The notes: a model not told the origin generated them from the sequence alone. A stretch of DNA of 13,863 bases from an uncultured Moraxellaceae bacterium (GCA_937952925.1 CALFYA010000160.1:1-13863); one strand, 5' to 3'. Shown: positions 1 through 7,634, counted from the first letter of the stretch. Numbers and translations: made by a program.

Positions 1-2
1 AC

Positions 3-311
3 GGCCAATGGCATTTTGGGACAGCCGCCACTGCCCCCAAACAACAGCGCACCAAACCCGTGTATGTCGAGCGACCGATGAGTGTGGTGCAAAATGCGCA
101 TCCTTTGCCGCAATTTAAACCCAGCGAACCGACGACGACACCGCCCCGCCACAAGACCGCCCCAGCTGTGGCACGTTTATCCAAACAAACCTGTGATCAC
201 CTGCGCGAATCACTCAAACTGCGCAGCAAACATCAAGATCACCGCGAAGCTCAACTATACTACGAGCAACAATGTGTCATGGGACGGTATTATGGAGACA
301 GCAGCGACTAG
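3..311 (+). CDS. C-terminal part of an unrecognised protein (5' truncated)
   Basis: The frame beginning at base 3 is open from the window edge to a TAG at 309-311, so about 102 C-terminal residues of a longer protein are visible. I do not recognise the family. The visible part starts with a Pro/Thr/Lys-rich, probably disordered stretch (about residues 10-60) and ends in a charged, probably helical segment with two cysteines about 30 residues apart (TCDHL and EQQCV), closing in a Tyr/Asp-rich tail. Cysteine pairs near the C terminus occur in some small exported proteins, but no signal peptide can be judged because the N terminus is missing. The gene overlaps the next one by 20 bp, and such overlaps are typical of co-transcribed genes. 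That this frame codes is inferred from its length, its lack of stops to the window edge and the overlap; a homolog is needed to confirm it. Confidence 0.55.
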   Translation, partial: GQWHFGTAATAPKQQRTKPVYVERPMSVVQNAHPLPQFKPSEPTTTPPRHKTAPAVARLSKQTCDHLRESLKLRSKHQDHREAQLYYEQQCVMGRYYGDSSD

Positions 312-540
312 CCCTACCCTCGCCTTCGGGCGCTATCGCCATTATAAGGGGCAGCTTTATCAAGTACTGCATCTGGCGCGCCATAGCGAAACGGAGGAAT
401 GGCTCGTGGTGTATCAACCCTTATATGGAGACTATGGCATTTGGGTGCGTCCACTCACAATGTTTGTAGAATCGGTCACACTTTTGGATGGAAGCACCGT
501 GCCACGCTTTGCATGGTGCCCCGATCAAATGCTAGGCTGA
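292..540 (+). CDS. DUF1653 domain-containing protein
   Basis: This 82-aa protein is nearly all one DUF1653 domain. After a short N-terminal tail it shows the family's ordered signature: GRYRHYKG, then Y-x-V-L-H-L-A-R-H-S-E-T, W-L-V-V-Y-Q, the WVRPL-x-M-F block, and a C-terminal DGSTVPRF. DUF1653 proteins are small, presumably cytoplasmic, and have no established biochemical role that I know of. The same frame stays open further upstream to base 82, but the added residues look unlike the family and overlap the preceding gene. The ATG at 292 has a purine-rich GGGACGG just upstream and gives the usual short family length. The gene overlaps the preceding one by 20 bp and ends right at the -35 box of the pilB promoter. 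Family assignment is firm; function is unknown. Confidence 0.85.
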   Translation: METAATSPTLAFGRYRHYKGQLYQVLHLARHSETEEWLVVYQPLYGDYGIWVRPLTMFVESVTLLDGSTVPRFAWCPDQMLG

Positions 541-569
541 TTGTGCCCTTATCATGGCTAGGTTATAGT
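541..569 (+). promoter_or_regulatory. Sigma70-type promoter for pilBCD-coaE
   Basis: TTGTGC (541-546) and TATAGT (564-569) are separated by exactly 17 bp, a strong match to the -35/-10 consensus. The -35 starts immediately after the DUF1653 stop codon. Transcription would start near 575-577 and give a leader of about 50 nt before the pilB ATG. No experimental support is visible, but this is the best promoter match in the window. Confidence 0.7.
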
Positions 570-574
570 CATCA

Positions 575-591
575 TCGCGCAGCATGCGCGA
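575..591. repeat. Perfect 7-bp palindrome at the predicted pilB transcription start
   Basis: TCGCGCA (575-581) and TGCGCGA (585-591) form a perfect 7-bp inverted repeat with a 3-nt spacer. It begins at the predicted +1 of the pilB promoter. It could be a repressor operator or a hairpin at the 5' end of the pilus mRNA. The symmetry is directly visible; a regulatory role is inferred. Confidence 0.5.
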
Positions 592-625
592 GTAGACACC
601 ATCATTCAGGATGTATGAGGATTTC

Positions 626-2335
626 ATGGCAGGACAAGCAACAATCAGTTTTGGCGGCCTTGCGCGTCAGCTCGTCAATGAAGGACTCGTCTCTGCCGAA
701 GTGATGCAGCGCGCCCTTGCTGAATCACAACAAGAAAAAGTCTCCCTGATTAACTTCCTTGTCTCACGCAAACTGGCACAAGCGTCTAAGATTGCATGGT
801 TAATTGCGCGTGATTTTGGTGATCCCCTCTTTGATCTGGATTGTTTAGACCAAGAAGCCATTCCCAAAGATGTGGTTGATGAAAAAATCGTCAAGCAGTT
901 TTCTGCACTGCCGATTTTCAAACGAGACAATCGTTTATTTGTCGCCATGAGTGACCCGACACGGGTCGATGCGATTGATGCCATTCGCTTTAGTAGCAAA
1001 TTGTCGATTGAAACGGTGGTGGTCGAAGACGACAAGCTCACCCGTTTGATTGAGCGCACCTACGACAGCGGCGGGGGGAGCTTTGGTGATTTCGATGGCA
1101 ACATGGATGATCTCGATGTTGAAACCGAAAAAACCGACAAAGATAGTGATGATGGCGCATCTGGTGTCGATGAAGCGCCAATCGTCAAATTCGTCAATAA
1201 GTTGTTGATTGATGCGATTCGGATGGGTGCATCTGACTTGCACTTTGAACCTTACGAAAAAACCTATCGCGTGCGTTATCGGATTGATGGGGTGATGCGG
1301 GAAATCTCGCGTCCGCCTGTACAGCTGGCCGGCAAACTGGCTGCACGTTTGAAGGTCATGTCACAAATGGACATTTCTGAGCGCCGCATGCCACAAGATG
1401 GCCGGATTAAGCTCAAATTGTCCAAAACCAAAGCCATCGACTTTCGGGTCAACTCCTTGCCCACCTTGTTTGGTGAGAAACTGGTGTTGCGTATTCTCGA
1501 CCCGTCGAGTGCCATGCTGGGGATTGATGCTCTCGGCTATGAGCCTGAACAAAAAAAATTGTTTATGGACGCGCTGGACAAACCACAAGGCATGCTGCTG
1601 ATTACAGGGCCGACCGGTTCGGGTAAAACCGTATCGCTATATACGGGTTTGAACATTCTCAACACGGTCGAAAATAACATTTCAACCGCCGAAGATCCGG
1701 TTGAAATCAACCTCGAAGGGATCAATCAGGTCAACGTCAACCCCAAAACCGGTTTGACCTTCTCTAGCGCCCTCAAAGCCTTCTTGCGTCAAGATCCCGA
1801 CATCATCATGGTTGGTGAGATCCGTGATCTGGAGACTGCCGAAATTGCAATTAAGGCGGCACAAACCGGTCACATGGTGATGTCCACCTTGCACACCAAC
1901 AGCGCCCCCGAAACACTGACCCGTTTGCGCAACATGGGCGTGCCCTCCTTCAACATCGCCACCTCAGTCAACTTGGTGATTGCACAGCGTCTAGCACGTC
2001 GCTTGTGTAGTGCATGCAAACGCTCGGTCGAGATTCCGGAGCCAAGCCTCAAGCAAATGGGCTTTACCGATGACGATCTTGCCAAGGGCTTTGTGTTGTA
2101 CGAAGCCGTTGGTTGTAGCGAATGCCGTGATGGCTACAAAGGTCGGCTGGGATTGTATGAGGTCATGAAAGTGACCCCCGAAATCGCACGGATCATCATG
2201 GAAGATGGCAATGCGATCCAAATTGCAGATGCATCCGCACGTGCAGGCTTTAATAACCTTCGTCGCTCTGGTCTGCTCAAAGTCATGCAAGGAATCACTA
2301 CCTTGCAAGAAATCAACCGCGTGACCAGCGAATAA
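626..2335 (+). CDS. pilB: Type IV pilus assembly (extension) ATPase PilB
   Basis: This 569-aa cytoplasmic hexameric ATPase drives pilus extension and belongs to the GspE/PulE secretion ATPase family. An N-terminal MshEN/T2SSE_N-type region (about 1-145) is followed by an acidic Gly/Asp linker (149-184, 13 acidic residues of 36) and the ATPase core. The core has a Walker A GPTGSGKT at 328-335, an acidic Walker B region with GEIRD at 397-401, a His box with TGH at 414-416 and HTN shortly after, and a zinc tetracysteine at C461, C464, C497 and C500. The length is typical. The ATG at 626 is chosen because GAGG (617-620) lies 5 nt upstream, while an ATG at 611 has no usable ribosome site. It is the first gene of pilB-pilC-pilD-coaE; pilC follows after 15 bp. 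In Acinetobacter relatives the system supports twitching motility and DNA uptake. Confidence 0.97.
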   Translation: MAGQATISFGGLARQLVNEGLVSAEVMQRALAESQQEKVSLINFLVSRKLAQASKIAWLIARDFGDPLFDLDCLDQEAIPKDVVDEKIVKQFSALPIFKRDNRLFVAMSDPTRVDAIDAIRFSSKLSIETVVVEDDKLTRLIERTYDSGGGSFGDFDGNMDDLDVETEKTDKDSDDGASGVDEAPIVKFVNKLLIDAIRMGASDLHFEPYEKTYRVRYRIDGVMREISRPPVQLAGKLAARLKVMSQMDISERRMPQDGRIKLKLSKTKAIDFRVNSLPTLFGEKLVLRILDPSSAMLGIDALGYEPEQKKLFMDALDKPQGMLLITGPTGSGKTVSLYTGLNILNTVENNISTAEDPVEINLEGINQVNVNPKTGLTFSSALKAFLRQDPDIIMVGEIRDLETAEIAIKAAQTGHMVMSTLHTNSAPETLTRLRNMGVPSFNIATSVNLVIAQRLARRLCSACKRSVEIPEPSLKQMGFTDDDLAKGFVLYEAVGCSECRDGYKGRLGLYEVMKVTPEIARIIMEDGNAIQIADASARAGFNNLRRSGLLKVMQGITTLQEINRVTSE

Positions 2336-2350
2336 CCATAGAGAGCTAAC

Positions 2351-3577
2351 ATGGCTGTAAAAAAAAGCGAGATGCTGCCCAACTTCGTGTATGAAGGCAC
2401 CAATCGACGTGGGCAAAAAATCAAGGGGGAAATGCCGAGTAAGAATCTGGCGCTCGCAAAAGCTCAGCTTCGCAAACAAGGCATTAATGTTATTTCCATC
2501 CGCAAAAAATCAAAAAACTGGCTGGAATTTGCCAGTAAGCGCAAAGTCGGGGCGCTCGACATCGCTATTTTTACCCGCCAGCTGGCCACCATGATGAAAG
2601 CTGGGGTGCCGTTGGTACAGTCGTTTGAGATTGTCGCCGAAGGCTTGGACAACCCCACCATGCGTGAGGTGGTACTGGGTCTCAAAGGTGAAGTAGAAGG
2701 CGGCAGTAGTTTTGCTGGCGCACTGCGCAAATACCCTCAATATTTTGATGATTTGTTTTGCTCACTGGTCACCTCAGGTGAGCAATCTGGTGCGCTTGAA
2801 GTCATGCTAGATCGGGTTGCGATCTACAAAGAAAAGAGTGAGTTGCTCAAACAGAAAATCAAAAAGGCCATGAAATATCCTTTAACGGTTATTGTCGTCG
2901 CGCTGATTGTGACGATTATTTTGATGGTCAAAGTCGTTCCGGTCTTTAAAGACTTGTTCTCATCGTTTGGTGCTGATCTGCCCGCCTTTACCCAATTGGT
3001 GGTGGACATGTCCAACTGGGTACAAGCGTATTGGTGGTTATTGCTGCTCAGCATCGGGGCAACCATTGGCGCTTTTTTGGAAGCCAAAAAACGCAGCAAA
3101 GCCTTTCGGGATTTCCTGGATCGTGCTGCCCTCAAAGCACCGATCTTTGGCGATTTGGTCTACAAGTCGATTATTGCCCGTTTTAGTCGTACCCTCGCCA
3201 CCACCTTTGCCGCAGGCGTGCCCTTGATCGAAGCGCTAGTATCCACCGCGGATGCCACCAACAATGTGGTCTATCGGGATGCTGTCTTGCGAATTTGTGA
3301 TGATGTCGCCACCGGTCAACAGCTACAATTTTGTATGCGTGCGTCCAATCTATTCCCGTCGATGGCCATCCAAATGGTTGCGATTGGTGAAGAATCTGGT
3401 GCGCTCGATGCAATGCTCGAAAAAGTCGCGATTCACTTTGAAAATGAAGTCGATAACGCGGTGGATGGTCTGACCTCCATGATGGAACCGTTGATTATGG
3501 CGATCCTTGGGGTGTTGGTTGGGGGTCTGGTCATTGCAATGTATCTGCCAATTTTCCAAATGGGTTCGGTGGTTTAA
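2351..3577 (+). CDS. pilC: Type IV pilus inner-membrane platform protein PilC
   Basis: This 408-aa polytopic inner-membrane protein of the GspF/PilC family is thought to couple PilB/PilT motor action to pilin insertion or removal at the base of the pilus. A soluble N-terminal region (about 1-70) is followed by two GspF cytoplasmic domains (about 71-172 and 274-378). Membrane segments lie near 174-197, 227-246 and 379-402, the usual three. Paired motifs are visible at the equivalent place in both repeats, for example GEQSGALEVML in the first and GEESGALDAML in the second. The ATG at 2351 has AGAGAG about 6 nt upstream. The stop overlaps the pilD start by one base (TAATG), so the two are probably translationally coupled. 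Length and features are typical. Confidence 0.97.
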   Translation: MAVKKSEMLPNFVYEGTNRRGQKIKGEMPSKNLALAKAQLRKQGINVISIRKKSKNWLEFASKRKVGALDIAIFTRQLATMMKAGVPLVQSFEIVAEGLDNPTMREVVLGLKGEVEGGSSFAGALRKYPQYFDDLFCSLVTSGEQSGALEVMLDRVAIYKEKSELLKQKIKKAMKYPLTVIVVALIVTIILMVKVVPVFKDLFSSFGADLPAFTQLVVDMSNWVQAYWWLLLLSIGATIGAFLEAKKRSKAFRDFLDRAALKAPIFGDLVYKSIIARFSRTLATTFAAGVPLIEALVSTADATNNVVYRDAVLRICDDVATGQQLQFCMRASNLFPSMAIQMVAIGEESGALDAMLEKVAIHFENEVDNAVDGLTSMMEPLIMAILGVLVGGLVIAMYLPIFQMGSVV

Positions 3578-4455
3578 TGGAATTGTGGGCGCTGTTTCAA
3601 ACCAATCCTGTGGTTGCCTATCTGGTGATTGCAGGGTTGGGGCTATGTGTGGGGAGCTTTCTCAATGTGGTGATTCATCGGCTGCCCCTCATGATGCAAC
3701 AAGGCTGGCGTCAAGAGTGCCAGCTTTTTTTACATCCTGATCAGCCAGCCACCCCTGAGCCACCACTCACCTTAAGCACTCCCGCATCTCGCTGCCCCCA
3801 GTGCGGCCATTTGATTCGCTGGTACGAAAATATTCCAGTGATCAGCTGGCTGGTGCTGCGCGGCAAATGTAGTGCCTGTAAAACGCCCATTAGCATGCGT
3901 TATCCACTGGTTGAAATCGGCACCATGCTGGCCTCGCTGTTGGTACTGATGACCTTTGGGGCAACCGCTCAACTGTGGGCGGCGTTGGGCTTTACATGGG
4001 TGCTGATTGCACTGGTGGGGATTGATTTTGATCATCAGTTGCTACCCGATAGTCTGACATTACCCTTGGCAGGCGCGGGCTTGCTTGCAAATGCACATCA
4101 CTTATTTGTCTCCCCGACCCAAGCCATTTGGGGCTATGTGATTGGTTTTTTGGCGTTGTGGAGTGTTTATATCACCTATAAGCTCATCACCGGCAAAGAA
4201 GGCATGGGCTTTGGGGATTTTAAGCTGTTGGCGGCGCTCGGTGCTTGGCTTGGCCCCATGATGCTTCCGTTGATCATCTTATTGTCTTCTGTACTCGGTG
4301 CAGTGATTGGGGTGATCATGCTGCGGATCAAAAAAGAAAGTCAGCCGTTTGCGTTTGGCCCATATTTGGCAATTGCAGGATTTATTGCCTTGTTGTGGGG
4401 GCAGCAAATCGTCACCGGTTATCTTGAATACGCACGAGTATCACCAACACCATGA
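3577..4455 (+). CDS. pilD: Prepilin leader peptidase / N-methyltransferase PilD
   Basis: This 292-aa integral-membrane aspartic protease (peptidase family A24) cleaves type IV prepilins and pseudopilins after a conserved Gly and methylates the new N terminus. The N-terminal GSFLNVVIHRLP motif is present at about 26-37. The cytoplasmic zinc-binding cysteines are C73, C76, C98 and C101, in two CxxC pairs flanking ENIPVISWL. The catalytic aspartates are D150 (GIDFDHQLLPD) and D214 in the GFGD motif, 64 residues apart as in characterised family members. A C-terminal FAFGPYLA motif is also present. About eight hydrophobic segments are visible. Its ATG shares one base with the pilC stop and its stop overlaps the coaE start (ATGA). 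Confidence 0.97.
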   Translation: MELWALFQTNPVVAYLVIAGLGLCVGSFLNVVIHRLPLMMQQGWRQECQLFLHPDQPATPEPPLTLSTPASRCPQCGHLIRWYENIPVISWLVLRGKCSACKTPISMRYPLVEIGTMLASLLVLMTFGATAQLWAALGFTWVLIALVGIDFDHQLLPDSLTLPLAGAGLLANAHHLFVSPTQAIWGYVIGFLALWSVYITYKLITGKEGMGFGDFKLLAALGAWLGPMMLPLIILLSSVLGAVIGVIMLRIKKESQPFAFGPYLAIAGFIALLWGQQIVTGYLEYARVSPTP

Positions 4456-5069
4456 ACACGCCCAAACTGACGATTGGCCTCACCGGCGGCATTGGCAGTG
4501 GCAAAACCGCTGCAAGTGATTGGTTTGCCCGTCAAGGGGTACAGATTGTCGATGCGGATGTGGTGGCACGCCAAGTCGTCGAGCCGCAACAGCCTGCATT
4601 GCAAGAAATTGTCGAGACCTTTGGCAAACACATGCTGCTTGAGGATGGCAGCCTGAATCGAGCGGTGATGCGTGCGCATGTGTTTGCTCATCCTGATGCG
4701 CGAGCTCAGCTTGAAGCGATCACTCATCCGCGTATCCGCCACGCCATGATTGAGCAACTACACGCCGCGCAATCCCCGTATGTGTTGTTGGTGTCGCCGT
4801 TGCTGCTTGAAACCAGTCAACATGAGCTGGTTGATCGCGTGTTGCTTGTAGATGTCGAGGAAGCCCTACAGCAACAACGTGCTAGCCAACGTGACGGTCA
4901 AACGCCTGAAGCGATTGCCAAAATTATGGCCGCGCAACTGTCTCGTGCGGAGCGTCACCGCCGCGCCCATGATGTGGTCAACAATAGCGGTGCGTTGCCA
5001 GATCTGCATCAGCAGCTCGCTCAGCTACATCAGCAATATTTGAGCCACGCGCAGACCTTTCGGCGCTAA
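4452..5069 (+). CDS. coaE: Dephospho-CoA kinase
   Basis: This 205-aa cytoplasmic kinase phosphorylates the 3'-hydroxyl of dephospho-CoA with ATP, the last step of coenzyme A synthesis. The P-loop GGIGSGKT occupies residues 12-19, followed by VDADVVARQVVEP, which carries the conserved acidic residues. Other family blocks are the ITHPRIRHAM segment, the SPLLLE segment and the late RASQRDG...AIAKIMAAQLS region of the lid. Length is typical. The ATGA overlap with pilD implies coupled translation; pilD-coaE linkage is common in Pseudomonadales. The stop overlaps the last 4 bp of the convergent EamA-family gene, so yacG, which follows coaE in Pseudomonas, is absent here. Confidence 0.96.
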   Translation: MNTPKLTIGLTGGIGSGKTAASDWFARQGVQIVDADVVARQVVEPQQPALQEIVETFGKHMLLEDGSLNRAVMRAHVFAHPDARAQLEAITHPRIRHAMIEQLHAAQSPYVLLVSPLLLETSQHELVDRVLLVDVEEALQQQRASQRDGQTPEAIAKIMAAQLSRAERHRRAHDVVNNSGALPDLHQQLAQLHQQYLSHAQTFRR

Positions 5070-5968
5070 CGCACGGCCTGCCCCTGCCAAAAGCGCCACG
5101 GCTGCAACGCGCCAATACTGACCGCCAGCAACCCCACCAATAACGCAGGCGTCAAGGGTTCATGCAGCAGGGGGACGGCGGCTAATGCTGCCAGTAGCGG
5201 TGCCATCGCCAAGATACTGCCGGTCTTAAACGCACCCAAGCGCTCAATCGCACCGATATAAGTCAGCATGGCAATAATCACCACGCCAATCCCTTGAAAC
5301 AGCGACTGCACGATGATTTGTAGCCATGAGGCTTCATGTAAGCCTTTGGGCAAAAACAGCAAATAAACTGGCAAGTAAAACAGGGCTGACCAAATCGCCA
5401 CCGCACACATGGCATGCCACGGTGGAAACATCCATTTTTTCAGTAAAGCGGTATAACAGCCCCAACACGCTGAGGCCAGCACAAAAAACAAATCGCCAAT
5501 CGTGAGATGAAAATCACCTTGTTGCCACATCAGCGCCATCATGCCCAATAGTCCCGTGGCAATCACCACCAAACTGATCCGGATATCTCGGCTAAATGGC
5601 TCTTGGAGCAACAAAAATGCAGCCACTGCAGTGGCAAATGGCAACATGCCATTGAGCCAAATCGCTGCATGCGCAGCCGGTGCAAAGGCAAACCCCAAAT
5701 ACGCCAGTGAGGCGTAACCCACCCCACCAATCGCCGCAAGCGTCACCACACGACGATCCAGCAAAAACCGCCACTCGCGTCGCCATAGCTGTATGGGAAT
5801 CAAGGCCAGTGCTGCCGTGGCAAAGCGCAGCCCTGAAATATCCCAAGGGGTGAGGGCTTGGGTGGTGGCTAAGCGGGACAACAAGGTAAAACTGCCCCAA
5901 ATCAACATGGTGATCAGCAGCAAGCCATACCCCATCAGACGCTGTCGATCTGCCTCACTTCGACTCAT
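5066..5968 (-). CDS. EamA-family (drug/metabolite transporter superfamily) membrane permease
   Basis: This protein of about 300 aa has roughly ten hydrophobic segments in two homologous EamA halves (about 12-147 and 156-293). Both halves end in the family's L-x-E-P signature (LLLQEPFS and LLHEPLTP). Family members export or import metabolites such as amino acids, nucleotides or amines across the inner membrane; the substrate cannot be read from the sequence. The frame is open up to base 6016, but the ATG at 5968-5966 is preferred because it forms an ATGA overlap with the rlmB stop and begins just before the first membrane segment. No strong ribosome site is visible, so translation is probably coupled to rlmB. 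It converges on coaE with a 4-bp overlap of the two stop codons. Confidence 0.9.
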   Translation of the reverse strand: MSRSEADRQRLMGYGLLLITMLIWGSFTLLSRLATTQALTPWDISGLRFATAALALIPIQLWRREWRFLLDRRVVTLAAIGGVGYASLAYLGFAFAPAAHAAIWLNGMLPFATAVAAFLLLQEPFSRDIRISLVVIATGLLGMMALMWQQGDFHLTIGDLFFVLASACWGCYTALLKKWMFPPWHAMCAVAIWSALFYLPVYLLFLPKGLHEASWLQIIVQSLFQGIGVVIIAMLTYIGAIERLGAFKTGSILAMAPLLAALAAVPLLHEPLTPALLVGLLAVSIGALQPWRFWQGQAVR

Positions 5969-6714
5969 GAAGCAGCACCCCGTTGACGGCAAGCTTCGTA
6001 CAACGCCATGCCACACGCCACACTGACATTCAGGCTTTGCAAGCGGCCAGACATCGGGATATACGCCAGTTGATCACAGCTATCACGGGTCAAACGGCGC
6101 ATGCCAGTATCCTCAGCCCCCATTACGATGCCAATGGCACCCGTCAATGCACATTGCTCCAGCGGTTTGGCGGTGTCATCCAGCAACGTGCCCACCATAA
6201 ACACGCCCTGATCTTTGAGCCACTGCATACTACGCGCCAAATTGGTCACTTGGATAAACGGCACCACTTCTGCCCCACCCGCTGCCACTTTACGCGCGGT
6301 GGGGGTCAACCCTGCGGCGCGATCACGCGGGGCAATCACTGCTGTCACGCCCATCGCAGCGGCTGTGCGTAGGCAAGCCCCCACATTATGCGGGTCGGTA
6401 ATTTGATCCAAAATCAGCAGCAACGGCTGTGTGTGTTGCTCAAGCAACCGCTCAAGGTCGGTTTCATCAAACACCGGCAGCGGACGCACTGCAGCCACCA
6501 CGCCTTGATGCTGTGGACTATCGGCCAATTTACTGAGGGTCTCTCGACTGGCTTTTTGGACTGAAACACCATGAGTCTTGGCTAATTTGAGAATATGACT
6601 CAGACGCTCATCCTCGCGTCCCTGCAAGACAAACAAGTTGAGGACTTGCTCTGGCTGACGCGACAACAACGCTTCAATTGCGTGTAAGCCATAGTGATGT
6701 TCTGCCTTTGCCAT
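5965..6714 (-). CDS. rlmB: 23S rRNA (guanosine-2251-2'-O)-methyltransferase RlmB
   Basis: This 249-aa SPOUT-fold RNA methyltransferase uses S-adenosylmethionine to methylate the 2'-OH of G2251 in the P-loop of 23S rRNA. The N-terminal L30e-like RNA-binding domain spans about 1-75 and starts with a YGLHAIEALL motif. The SPOUT domain spans about 92-249. Motif 1 is DQITDPHNVGACLRTA (103-118) with the catalytic-type Asn and Arg, motif 2 is MGAEDTGM (198-205), and motif 3 is IPMSGRLQSLNVSVA (219-233), where the knot forms. Length is typical. The closely related TrmH family is less likely because the N-terminal domain and motif spacing match RlmB. Its stop overlaps the EamA start (ATGA), giving a two-gene operon. 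A -10-like TACAAT lies at 6756-6751. Confidence 0.95.
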   Translation of the reverse strand: MAKAEHHYGLHAIEALLSRQPEQVLNLFVLQGREDERLSHILKLAKTHGVSVQKASRETLSKLADSPQHQGVVAAVRPLPVFDETDLERLLEQHTQPLLLILDQITDPHNVGACLRTAAAMGVTAVIAPRDRAAGLTPTARKVAAGGAEVVPFIQVTNLARSMQWLKDQGVFMVGTLLDDTAKPLEQCALTGAIGIVMGAEDTGMRRLTRDSCDQLAYIPMSGRLQSLNVSVACGMALYEACRQRGAAS

Positions 6715-6750
6715 GTGCGTATCTCAACCAACCAATCAAATGAGGTCGGC

Positions 6751-6756
6751 ATTGTA
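6751..6756 (-). promoter_or_regulatory. Possible -10 box of the rlmB promoter
   Basis: TACAAT on the minus strand lies about 37 bp upstream of the rlmB ATG and matches the -10 consensus at five of six positions. No good -35 is seen 16-18 bp upstream. A promoter is expected here because the terC terminator (6817-6846) closes off the upstream gene. Confidence 0.35.
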
Positions 6757-6816
6757 ACGCCAATTGTGGTAGCACAGGATGAACATGATGGCGATTTGAT
6801 TGTGCCAGTACAGGCC

Positions 6817-6846
6817 AAAAAAATCCCCTCAACTCAGTGAGGGGAT
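6817..6846 (-). terminator. Rho-independent terminator of terC
   Basis: Read on the minus strand, ATCCCCTCA and TGAGGGGAT form a perfect 9-bp stem (6838-6846 with 6823-6831) around a 6-nt loop. A run of seven T follows, paired in plus coordinates to A 6817-6823. It begins 18 bp after the terC stop codon. This is a textbook intrinsic terminator. Confidence 0.93.
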
Positions 6847-6863
6847 ATTGTCATCAGATCGGC

Positions 6864-7634
6864 TTAGTTTTTGTCCATCAAGCGATGGCGACGACGTGCT
6901 CGACGTTGTGCTTTGCCACGCAGACGGATGTTGAGTGCTTCCACAGCCAAAGAGAAGGCCATTGCAGCATACAAATAGCCCTTGGGCACATGAATGCCAA
7001 AGCCATCAATAATCAAAATCGTCCCGACCATAATCAAAAAGGCCAAGGCCAGCATTTTGATCGAGGGGTGATTTTCGACAAACTCACCAATGGTTTTGGC
7101 CGCAAACATCATGACCAATACCGACGCCATGACTGCAATCACCATCACCGGAATATCCTGTGACAAGCCAACTGCCGTGATCACCGAATCCAGCGAGAAC
7201 ACAATGTCAATCACGGCAATCTGCATCACAATGATCATCATGCCTTTTTGCGCCGCATCACGCACATCGGCTTCAGGCGTATCGTCTTCTTCAGCTTCGA
7301 CATTGTCGTAGATTTCGGTGGCACTCTTGTACAGCAAGAACAATCCACCAAAAATCAAAATCAAGTCGCGCCCACTAAACGGATGCTCCATGATCTCAAA
7401 CAATGGGGTGGTCAGCTGCATGACCCATGCAATCGATAAGAGTAAGAGGACTCGTGTGACCATCGCCAAGCCCAGACCAAACAGACGGGTACGCTGCTGA
7501 TGCTCTTTGGGGACTTTGGCAACCAAGATGGTCAAAAAGATGATGTTATCAATCCCCAAAACAATCTCAAGAATTGTCAGGGTGGCCAACGTGACCCATG
7601 CTTGTGGGTTACTGACCCAATCAAACCATTCCAT
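6864..7634 (-). CDS. TerC family integral membrane protein
   Basis: This 256-aa inner-membrane protein of the TerC family has about seven hydrophobic segments. The two conserved acidic membrane motifs are present: EIVLGIDNIIF (E23, D29) and DIVFSLDSVITA (D143, D149). An acidic cytoplasmic loop (about 107-126) lies between them, and the C terminus is Arg/Lys-rich. Characterised relatives export manganese (Alx and MeeF/TerC types) or belong to tellurite-resistance loci. No other ter genes are nearby, so a metal-ion or membrane-protein homeostasis role is more likely than tellurite resistance. The ATG at 7634-7632 has GAGGAA 10-12 nt upstream. The ppnP terminator ends only 18 bp before this start, so the promoter must lie further upstream or expression depends on readthrough. 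Confidence 0.93.
   Translation of the reverse strand: MEWFDWVSNPQAWVTLATLTILEIVLGIDNIIFLTILVAKVPKEHQQRTRLFGLGLAMVTRVLLLLSIAWVMQLTTPLFEIMEHPFSGRDLILIFGGLFLLYKSATEIYDNVEAEEDDTPEADVRDAAQKGMMIIVMQIAVIDIVFSLDSVITAVGLSQDIPVMVIAVMASVLVMMFAAKTIGEFVENHPSIKMLALAFLIMVGTILIIDGFGIHVPKGYLYAAMAFSLAVEALNIRLRGKAQRRARRRHRLMDKN

Noticed and set aside
82..291. N-terminal extension of the DUF1653 protein
   Set aside because: The added residues do not resemble the family and lie over the upstream gene. The ATG at 292 gives the normal short length.
5969..6016. Upstream ATG for the EamA-family transporter
   Set aside because: It would lengthen the overlap with rlmB and add residues before the usual N terminus. The ATGA overlap at 5965-5968 is the typical coupled start.
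6864..7634. Tellurite resistance operon
   Set aside because: Only the TerC-family membrane protein is present. No terA, terB, terD, terE or terZ partner is nearby, so resistance to tellurite is not supported.
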